DNA from: Megalodesulfovibrio gigas DSM 1382 = ATCC 19364
GTDB taxonomy: Bacteria; Desulfobacterota; Desulfovibrionia; Desulfovibrionales; Desulfovibrionaceae
Assembly (NCBI RefSeq): GCF_000468495.1
Contig: NC_022444.1
Location: 2,085,737 to 2,136,346 of the forward strand
DNA: 50,610 nucleotides
Reading direction: 5' to 3'
Shown here: positions 44,441 to 50,610 of the stretch, piece after piece
Position numbering within the stretch: position 1 is the stretch's first letter
Layout: every line of letters starts with the position of its first letter
Translations under genes and position numbers: made by a program
The notes under the pieces: model-generated
Told to the model about the DNA's origin: nothing
Seen by the model: the letters and a program-made list of their open reading frames with translations, nothing else
Databases searched by the model: none

Positions 44441-45559
44441 TTAGTCCTCTTCGTCCTCTGGCAGGCGGATTTCAATCTCAGGGCCGAACAGAAGCACCGC
44501 CGGAGAGATGGAAACCCCGTCCGGGGTGACACCTTCCGGAAGTTCGGAAAACGTGTGGAGCAGGGAATCTGCGAACCCGGCCATGTCCTCCGCAATCCTG
44601 AGCCTGGCCGTCCCCGCTTCCAGGGCATAGACCCGGTAGAGATCGTACCGCCGGCCTGCATCGGCCATTTCCTGAAGCTCAGCCATGGAGATGTGCAGCG
44701 TCCGCTCAAAGGGGCCGGCAGTTGATTTGACGTCCAGCCTGATCGTGTTCCCGGCCGCGTCCTCCACAGAGAAATCGTAGGGGGCGACGGCATTCAAGTC
44801 CGACACCCAGCGGTGACTCCGGATCACGCCCTGGCGGGCCTGTAAGGCAAGCCAGCCGTCGATCAGGGCCTCGCCCTCCCGCCCGACGGCCTCCGCCCTG
44901 AGCCGGGCACGCTGCAGGGCCTCCTGGTCCATCGTGGTCCCGGAGCGGCGGCGGAACAGTCGTTCCACCCCTGCCACGCCCCCCAGGGCGGCATCCTCAA
45001 TGGCTTCACCCAGGGTGAACTCAAGCGCCGGGTGGGAATCCGGAAGCGCTGCGGCGTCAATGAGGCTGCCCAGTTCGGAAGAGTCCAGGGGAATCATTTT
45101 CCGGGAACCCAGGCGCTCCGCAAGGATTCCATGAAGCGTGGCGTCTTCCGGCACAGCTGCGGCGACAAACAGCAGGCGCGCGGCAGTGGGGAAGACATTG
45201 CCGGAGAAATCGAAAACAACAAAGTCGCCGGGCTGCAGGGGGTCAAACCGTGCCCCGGCGGCAGCTTTTGGGACGAGCTCGCCGTTGAGCCGCCAGTTCT
45301 TGTAGGTGCTGCGTTTGACAATCTTGCGCTGGAGGCGCAGGGCAGTATGGATCCCCGGCCCCAGCAGTACCAGGTCCATGCCCAGGTATCCAGACCGCCC
45401 CTCCGGCGTATCCGGCAGCGCGGGGAACAGCGCTCCGACAAACACATCCTGGTTCAGATTGATGGACTTCTGATGCCCGGCCTGGAGGACCTCATGCTGG
45501 TGCTGGAAAAAGGTGAGGTCCGAGCGGGTCAGCTGTTTCAAGGCGATTTTACCGGCCAC
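44441..45559 (-). CDS. DUF3883-type protein, candidate restriction nuclease
   Basis: The 372-residue protein has an N-terminal domain of about 180 residues (KSINLNQDVFVGALFPALPD, GDFVVFDFSGNVFPTAARLL) and a C-terminal DUF3883 region. The latter has the PD-(D/E)xK-like pattern: E in REGEALIDGWL, D in APYDFSV, and D276-V-K278-ST. This fold is typical of restriction endonucleases. It lies between a cytosine methyltransferase and vsr on the minus strand and overlaps the methyltransferase gene by 11 bases. It is probably the nuclease of that restriction-modification system; no cleavage site can be given. Confidence 0.8.
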   Translation of the reverse strand: MAGKIALKQLTRSDLTFFQHQHEVLQAGHQKSINLNQDVFVGALFPALPDTPEGRSGYLGMDLVLLGPGIHTALRLQRKIVKRSTYKNWRLNGELVPKAAAGARFDPLQPGDFVVFDFSGNVFPTAARLLFVAAAVPEDATLHGILAERLGSRKMIPLDSSELGSLIDAAALPDSHPALEFTLGEAIEDAALGGVAGVERLFRRRSGTTMDQEALQRARLRAEAVGREGEALIDGWLALQARQGVIRSHRWVSDLNAVAPYDFSVEDAAGNTIRLDVKSTAGPFERTLHISMAELQEMADAGRRYDLYRVYALEAGTARLRIAEDMAGFADSLLHTFSELPEGVTPDGVSISPAVLLFGPEIEIRLPEDEED

Positions 45560-47027
45560 CGTGTCCTCGCAGGGTTGAAAGCATGACGTCCGCCAGCGCC
45601 CTGGCCATGAGCGGGGGCACGGCGTTGCCGATCTGCCGGAACCCGGGATTCATGGGGCCGACGAATCTGAATCCATCCGGGAAGGACTGCAGCCGGGCCG
45701 CCTCGCGCACGGAGATGGTCCGGGCCTGGCTGCTGTCATAGTGGATGTGGGAATAGCTGTCCTTGCCCAGGTGCGCCATCAGGGTCCTGGCGGGCTGGTC
45801 AGCCTCCATCTTCCGCCACTTGTTCGGGAATTTACCCGGATCATACGGGGGGACCGTCGCATCCCGGAGACTTGTGTACTCATGGCTCCCCTCGGCCGGG
45901 GCCTGCCCCTTCGCCTGCAGTGCCGCAAGCTTTTCATCGAAGAGGGCAAGGGCGTGCCGGTAGGCCTGCGGATACTGGTCCCCGGCCTGCATCCGGGCAA
46001 AGATGGCGTAGTCCCGGGGGAGGTACCGGATCACGTGGTCATAGACGCCGAGGCTGTTTTCAAACCCGGGCCAGGTGCGCATGCGCCTGCCATACTCTGT
46101 GACCGGCCGGGTTTCGTCGTACGGGCACAGCCTGTCGAACCGCCGCGGCCCTTTTTTGAGCCTGCCCTCCAGGTGATCCCTGATGGGGGGAAGGTCCTGG
46201 AGCGCCTCCCAGGCCGTAATGGCCGGCGGCAGTTCCGGACCGCCCTGCGGGGTGGCGACAAGCCGTGAATGTTGCCCATCGGGGCCGCAACAACCAGCCT
46301 CGGGCTGGTACTTGAGCGCCACCTGCCGCGAGCCCTCATAGCCCTTTGGGAGCACATGCCGGTGGGTTGGCGCGGGAAAGACCACCTCTGCGGACACCCC
46401 CGCCGCATACCCGATCAGGAACGCCCGCTCGCGCATCTCCGGCACGCCGTAATGGACCGCGTTGAGCAGGGTGTACCTGCAGGTATAGCCAAGGTCCTCC
46501 AGGACCTCGCCCATCTCCTCGTAGATGTTGTGTCCGCCGTGGTTGAGGATGTCGGGCACGTTCTCCACCAGCAGCGCGACAGGTTTCAGCTGCCGGATAT
46601 ACTCCAGATAGCGCAGGTACAGGTCGCTGCGTGGATCCCTGATGAAAGCATGGGGGTGCTCGGCCACCTCACGCAGCTTGGCGCGGCCCACCCGGGCAAA
46701 CGCCTGGCAGGGAGGGCCGCCCACAATAACATCGATGGCGGCTTCCGGCTCGGCAAAGCCCAGTTCCTGCAGGAACGGATATGGCTCGGTCAGGACGATG
46801 TCACGGCTGCGGGCGTGGCGGTTTCGTCCGGCCTCATCATGATGCGGGAAGAAGTTCAGGGCATGGGAGGCCGCGGCCACAGGGTCCATCTCGATGGCGG
46901 CGCAGAGCGCGTACCCGGCGGCATGGAACCCCAGGGAGATGCCGCCGCAGCCGGCAAAGAGGTCCAGCACCCGCGGAGCCCCGCCGTTATTCAGCCTGTC
47001 GATCTTTTTCTGGACGTCAAAGGGCAT
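45549..47027 (-). CDS. dcm: DNA cytosine-C5 methyltransferase (Dcm-like)
   Basis: The 492-residue protein has motif I (VLDLFAGCGGISLGFHAAGY), motif IV with catalytic C107 (GGPPCQAF), motif VI (ENVPDI), motif VIII (EMRERAFLIGY) and motif X (RQIGNAVPPLMARALADVML). It is longer than the methyltransferase at 37956 and only distantly related, so the two probably have different target sites. GGAG lies 9 bases before the ATG. It starts a minus-strand operon with the DUF3883 nuclease candidate and vsr, a classic methyltransferase-endonuclease-Vsr set. Confidence 0.95.
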   Translation of the reverse strand: MPFDVQKKIDRLNNGGAPRVLDLFAGCGGISLGFHAAGYALCAAIEMDPVAAASHALNFFPHHDEAGRNRHARSRDIVLTEPYPFLQELGFAEPEAAIDVIVGGPPCQAFARVGRAKLREVAEHPHAFIRDPRSDLYLRYLEYIRQLKPVALLVENVPDILNHGGHNIYEEMGEVLEDLGYTCRYTLLNAVHYGVPEMRERAFLIGYAAGVSAEVVFPAPTHRHVLPKGYEGSRQVALKYQPEAGCCGPDGQHSRLVATPQGGPELPPAITAWEALQDLPPIRDHLEGRLKKGPRRFDRLCPYDETRPVTEYGRRMRTWPGFENSLGVYDHVIRYLPRDYAIFARMQAGDQYPQAYRHALALFDEKLAALQAKGQAPAEGSHEYTSLRDATVPPYDPGKFPNKWRKMEADQPARTLMAHLGKDSYSHIHYDSSQARTISVREAARLQSFPDGFRFVGPMNPGFRQIGNAVPPLMARALADVMLSTLRGHGGR

Positions 47028-47202
47028 CAGTCATTCTCCGGAAACATTGCGCAGGGCCCCTCCCGTTAGGCGGGCCTGAGGGGTAATTAGCATCGGGCAC
47101 GGCCGGAGTCAAAAATAGGGGGGGCCTGCGCGAGGGCAGGAGCCGGCAGACAGGCTGCCATCATATCCGCCTTGAAAAAATCGTTGCAAAGACATTGCCC
47201 AT
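47028..47202. other. Intergenic region between divergent defence modules
   Basis: CCCCT and AGGGG (47053-47080) can pair around a GC-rich loop. TTGCAA at 47184 followed after 16 bases by ATTAAT (47206) may be a promoter for the Panacea gene. No gene is seen. Confidence 0.4.
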
Positions 47203-47229
47203 GTGATTAATCGAACTTAAGCTAATCAC
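47203..47229. promoter_or_regulatory. Inverted repeat before the Panacea-type pair
   Basis: GTGATTA and TAATCAC are a perfect 7-base inverted repeat around ATCGAACTTAAGC. It overlaps the presumed -10 box of the rightward promoter and could be the operator of the toxin-antitoxin pair. Confidence 0.5.
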
Positions 47230-47306
47230 GTTTCCCAAGGCTCTGGATGCTGGTCGGACAACCCAGGATTCAGGGCTTTTTTGCCCGGTGCAGCCCCGGA
47301 GCCTTC

Positions 47307-48095
47307 ATGGACACTATCCGCGTGGACACCATCATCCAGTACGCGTTGACCATTGCCAGCGAGCAGGATGAGTATCGCGACCGGGAGCTCGGCTCCATTC
47401 ATCTGATCAAGTACCTCTACCTGGCTGATCTCGATTATGCGGCAATGCACGGCGGGGAAACGTACACAGGGATTCCCTGGGTGTTCTTCCGCTTCGGGCC
47501 ATGGGCCGCGGAAATCCAGGAAAGGATTCCTGTCGCTGCCAGGGCCATGGGCGCGGAGCGACGCACTTTCCAGACCGATGCCTACGGCGAGCTGGAACGG
47601 TATTTCGCGCCCTGCCATGCCCCCAGGGCAGGGCTTGAACGCAAGCTTGATGTCATTGTTGCGACTTCCGTTGCGCACAAGGTCAAAAAATTCGGCGCAG
47701 ATACTGACAGTCTGCTGCAGCATGTCTACGGGACAGAGCCCCTCCTGCGTGCGGCTCCCAGAGAGCCTCTCGATTTTACCCTAGCGGCCAGGCCACTCTC
47801 CGATCAGGAGCAGAAGGCGGCCCAAATCAAAACGATGACGCCAAAGCAAGCAAAGAAACTGGAGGCATGGAAGAAGGAAGGTCGCGCAAGATTCCAGCGA
47901 TGCCTTGCAGAAAAAAAAGCTCGGGAAAGCAAAAGGATCACGCCCCCCCCGCCCAGGTTCGACGACGTTTATTTCGCCGGGCTGGCGGCTCTGGATGAAC
48001 AGGCTGGTGAATCCGTTCCTTCGGGCGGTATGACATGCTCAATCTCCCCTGATGTCTGGAAATCCCCTGCCAGGTATGATCCCGACCTATCCTGA
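47307..48095 (+). CDS. Panacea-domain (DUF4065/SocA-like) antitoxin candidate
   Basis: The 262-residue protein has the Panacea pattern near its N-terminus: HLIKYLYLADLDYAAMHGG (residues 32-50) and GIPWVFFRFGPWAAEI (55-70). Panacea domains act as antitoxins against many unrelated toxins. The C-terminal half is basic and helical (PKQAKKLEAWKKEGRARFQR) and may bind nucleic acid or the partner. CGGAG lies 6 bases before the ATG at 47307; an ATG at 47247 is possible but lacks a binding site. It overlaps the next gene by 44 bases. Confidence 0.75.
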   Translation: MDTIRVDTIIQYALTIASEQDEYRDRELGSIHLIKYLYLADLDYAAMHGGETYTGIPWVFFRFGPWAAEIQERIPVAARAMGAERRTFQTDAYGELERYFAPCHAPRAGLERKLDVIVATSVAHKVKKFGADTDSLLQHVYGTEPLLRAAPREPLDFTLAARPLSDQEQKAAQIKTMTPKQAKKLEAWKKEGRARFQRCLAEKKARESKRITPPPPRFDDVYFAGLAALDEQAGESVPSGGMTCSISPDVWKSPARYDPDLS

Positions 48096-48807
48096 CGACT
48101 GCATTCAGACGCTCACCAACGCATGGTGGGTTCAGACAGACAATAAAACCCCAACAAAATGGCGGCTGGCCTGGGCATTTGTCCCTTATGTCGACCAGCT
48201 CCCTTATCAGCTCATACCCAAAGCCCGGACAGATGACAGGGAGCATGATCGTGCCGAATGCGAAATTGCGCCCTGCAATGTTGCGGCACCCCCAGCACTC
48301 CCAAGGCTCCCGGTTGCAGCGTTGCCCCGACACGACCCAAAAGAGATTTTTGCGGTCTATCGTGCCAAAAAACGCCCTGTCCTGATAGCCGCTGATCTCG
48401 GTGCCACAGTTCACAAACAGTTACAGACAGGATTTCCGAAGCGAAGCTTCGCATCCTCATATCTCTGCGTTCCCTACTATGGCGTTGACGCCGGGACAGG
48501 AAAACGGGCTGGCTACCCTCCGGCCTTCACTGCCAGAGTGAAGGCCGGAGAATATTCGCAATTCTTCTGGGATATGCTCCCTGTTCCTGGGGCAAGAGAA
48601 TCAATCCTCCGCCTGGACCAGATGCAACCCGTTGGTGGCCACCATCAATCACTCGAACTCACGCTCTATTCACTGAGCGAGGAGGCCGGAAGCATTATGG
48701 ACGAGTGGATGCAGTGGCATCTGACTGGCCAGATCGCGGAAAACGGCCCCATCTCGCTCTGGCTGGACATGCTGGCAGAAAACCACTTGCGGCTCGGCGA
48801 GCTATAG
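48052..48807 (+). CDS. Putative toxin partner with PemK/MazF-like features
   Basis: The 251-residue protein contains FAVYRAKKRPVLIAAD (residues 100-115), EYSQFFWDMLPVPG (167-180) and ARESILRLDQMQPVG (181-195). These resemble the strands of PemK/MazF endoribonucleases (R-P-V-L-I and S-I-L-R-L-D-Q). The first 90 residues form an extra domain with WWVQTDNKTPTKWRLAWAF. The overlap with the Panacea gene suggests coupled expression as a toxin-antitoxin pair. The start may be the ATG at 48076. The toxin identity is an inference. Confidence 0.6.
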   Translation: MSGNPLPGMIPTYPDDCIQTLTNAWWVQTDNKTPTKWRLAWAFVPYVDQLPYQLIPKARTDDREHDRAECEIAPCNVAAPPALPRLPVAALPRHDPKEIFAVYRAKKRPVLIAADLGATVHKQLQTGFPKRSFASSYLCVPYYGVDAGTGKRAGYPPAFTARVKAGEYSQFFWDMLPVPGARESILRLDQMQPVGGHHQSLELTLYSLSEEAGSIMDEWMQWHLTGQIAENGPISLWLDMLAENHLRLGEL

Positions 48808-48863
48808 CATAGCACTTACCAGAGAATTACATCGAGTAACCTCACAACGACGCAAGGCGAAAT

Positions 48864-50610
48864 ATGAAGCATTGTATTATGTTGTTAATTTTATTAGTTC
48901 AAATCCAGGTTGCGAACGCAGCATCGATCCCTTCGCCCTCATCGGCATGGACTGAGACAGAGCGCTGGGTTTGGCAGAAAATAACTGCTGGAGAAATCGC
49001 CAACCTCGATGAATTTTGTACTTCGTCGGGAACTAATACAAAGAAAAAGGATAACTATTCAAGATCAGAATGTTCAACCTTGCGTTCTCTTTTTTTTGAA
49101 GACGTACTGACGCGTGACCCCTGGAGGAACTCCATCACCAAAGATGGCGTCAGGGTCTTGCATGCCTTTATTCCACACGATCTTGACCTTCAAAATTCCA
49201 ACATAACCACACCGCTCTGGATTCAATCAAGCTATATTAACGGCGAGTTGCGGCTCTATGATTCAAAAGCCGCGTTTCCAGTGTTGCTCTCTGGGAGCAC
49301 CATTCATGGCATTAACGCAGAGCGTGCACACTTTGAGAGTGCTTTTCGTGTGCACAATTCCGCTGTCGTTTTTAAGAATGTGAACTTAACCAACAGTAAA
49401 ATTGACGGCTCGTTAGACTTGGAGAGGGCAGCGTTTGGCAACGTTACGGCGCAAGGGGTCACGGTTGCCCAGGACCTGACGCTGTGGAAATCGACCGTAA
49501 CAGATAGCATCTCCCTTGCATTCGCGAATATTGGAACCTATCTTGACATGCAATATGGCAAGTTCAATTCGATCAGTTTAAACGCTGCTCAAATCAATGG
49601 CAGCGTACTCCTTCGCAATGATACCGTGGTGACAGGTAATCTGGACATTTCGTATGCGAAAATAGGTTCAGCACTTGCAATGCACGGTTCAAAATTCAGC
49701 TCTATCACTGCATTTTCCGTAGACATAGGAGACACAGCGCTACTAAACAATGCAACATTTAGCGGCGACATTATTTTCACTAGCGGAAAAATCGGTGGAA
49801 ATGTTACTTTTAATGGAAGCCAATTGCATAGCTTAGGGCTAAATTCACTTAGCGTTAGCAAAAGTCTATTACTAAATAACGTTACAGCCATAAAAGGCGA
49901 TCTCGATCTTCAAGCTGCTGTTGTTAAAGGCACGCTTGAAATGAACAATTCAAATTTCAACACAATAAAGGCTGGGAGTCTAAAAGTTGACGATAATGTT
50001 AGCCTAAAAGGGACCATCGTTAAAAAATCATTAACGTTTAATAAATCTTCTATCGGTGGCTTTCTCGACATGGACGGTGGGATTTTCAAAGAAGAAGCTA
50101 GCCTCAATTCTATTCGAGTTGGCCACTCACTACATATTCGCAATGCTACCGTGCAGGGGAAGCTTGATCTTCAATTAGCTGAGGTCAAAGATAATGTTGC
50201 TCTGGACAACTCAATATTTAATAAAATCATGGCCGGCGGCTCAAAAATTGGTTTCGATTTAACAATGATGAGATCAAAGGTTTTTGGCGAGCTAAAATTA
50301 AACATGGCAAGCGTTGGCAGCTCACTCAACATGGGTAACGGGAATTTTCAAAATGTAAACCTAAATTCAATCCAGGTTCAACAAGGGATATTTATAAACA
50401 GTAACGCAACGGTTTCCGGTGAACTTGATCTTCAAATGGCTCAAATTAAAGCCAATATACAAATGGACGACTCAAGATTTAATATTATCAAGGCTGGAGG
50501 CATAAACACTGGAGGCAATGTAAGTCTCTATAAATCCGAGGTTAACGGCACACTCAATCTCAACATGGCAAGCGTTGGGAGCTCACTCGACATGGGTAAC
50601 GGGAATTTTC
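48864..50610 (+). CDS. Exported beta-helical repeat protein, cut by the window end
   Basis: An open frame of 582 codons runs from ATG 48864 (AAGG 9 bases upstream) past the end of the window without a stop. It begins with a signal peptide (MLLILLVQIQVANA-AS, cut after about residue 19), a domain of about 95 residues (WTETERWVWQKITAGEIANL and three cysteines) and then imperfect 20-22-residue repeats of the form GxLDLxxAxVxGxLxMxxSxF. This pattern predicts a right-handed beta-helix outside the cytoplasm. It is AT-rich compared with the flanking genes. Function unknown; adhesin-like, surface or phage-blocking roles are all possible. Confidence 0.8.
   Translation, partial: MKHCIMLLILLVQIQVANAASIPSPSSAWTETERWVWQKITAGEIANLDEFCTSSGTNTKKKDNYSRSECSTLRSLFFEDVLTRDPWRNSITKDGVRVLHAFIPHDLDLQNSNITTPLWIQSSYINGELRLYDSKAAFPVLLSGSTIHGINAERAHFESAFRVHNSAVVFKNVNLTNSKIDGSLDLERAAFGNVTAQGVTVAQDLTLWKSTVTDSISLAFANIGTYLDMQYGKFNSISLNAAQINGSVLLRNDTVVTGNLDISYAKIGSALAMHGSKFSSITAFSVDIGDTALLNNATFSGDIIFTSGKIGGNVTFNGSQLHSLGLNSLSVSKSLLLNNVTAIKGDLDLQAAVVKGTLEMNNSNFNTIKAGSLKVDDNVSLKGTIVKKSLTFNKSSIGGFLDMDGGIFKEEASLNSIRVGHSLHIRNATVQGKLDLQLAEVKDNVALDNSIFNKIMAGGSKIGFDLTMMRSKVFGELKLNMASVGSSLNMGNGNFQNVNLNSIQVQQGIFINSNATVSGELDLQMAQIKANIQMDDSRFNIIKAGGINTGGNVSLYKSEVNGTLNLNMASVGSSLDMGNGNF
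50301..50610 (+). repeat. 261-bp higher-order repeat in the beta-helix gene
   Basis: AACATGGCAAGCGTTGG at 50301 recurs at 50562 and the following 32 bases (to GGGAATTTTC) also match with two changes, which gives a period of 261 bases or 87 residues. The second copy is cut by the window end. Confidence 0.85.

Overview
The window joins a GC-rich core chromosome (about 1-20070) to the left part of an integrated accessory island (about 20071 to beyond the right edge). Gene content suggests a Desulfovibrio-like sulfate reducer: a split gcvH-gcvPA-gcvPB cassette, a short PutA under an Lrp-type regulator, recA directly upstream of alaS, and dispersed terminator-like hairpin repeats. This assignment is inferred from gene content only; no rRNA is present.

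Core part. Reading leftward at the left end are the glycine cleavage genes H, P1 and P2 and a CheY-like receiver. Then come a small membrane protein, an HD-domain protein, a class I aminotransferase, a SAM methyltransferase, a lipoprotein, a small membrane protein and an AMIN-domain envelope protein. An Lrp/AsnC regulator precedes bifunctional putA. alaS, recA, a B12-binding radical SAM protein and a GNAT acetyltransferase lie on the minus strand. Hairpin repeats sit at 1-35 and 13272-13457.

Island. At 20071-20118 the 3' part of a tRNA-Pro(GGG) lies beside its terminator and a tyrosine integrase, which marks one attachment end. First cargo is a NACHT ATPase with a pentapeptide-repeat tail. 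Next is a phage-like early region (24.3-34.3 kb): a tightly overlapping minus-strand operon with a possible annealing protein and a DEDDy exonuclease, a CI-like S24 repressor facing a Cro-like gene, and a primase-type gene that is now broken. Three copies of one operator, TTGTC-N4-GACAA, link the CI/Cro switch with the operon 3 kb away. No head, tail or packaging genes are seen. Several small toxin-antitoxin-like genes here are decayed.

Defence-type cargo. Between two inverted IS3-type relics (34.4 and 43.9 kb) lie an AT-rich pair of unknown membrane proteins, a PrlF/YhaV toxin-antitoxin pair, and a three-gene operon of a cytosine-C5 methyltransferase, a protein with two GHKL ATPase domains, and a receiver-domain protein. 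This operon is the best candidate for an undescribed system: it resembles a restriction-modification locus wired through a histidine-kinase-like phosphorelay. To its right are a second methyltransferase with a DUF3883-type nuclease candidate and Vsr, a Panacea-domain toxin-antitoxin candidate, and an exported beta-helical repeat protein that runs off the window.
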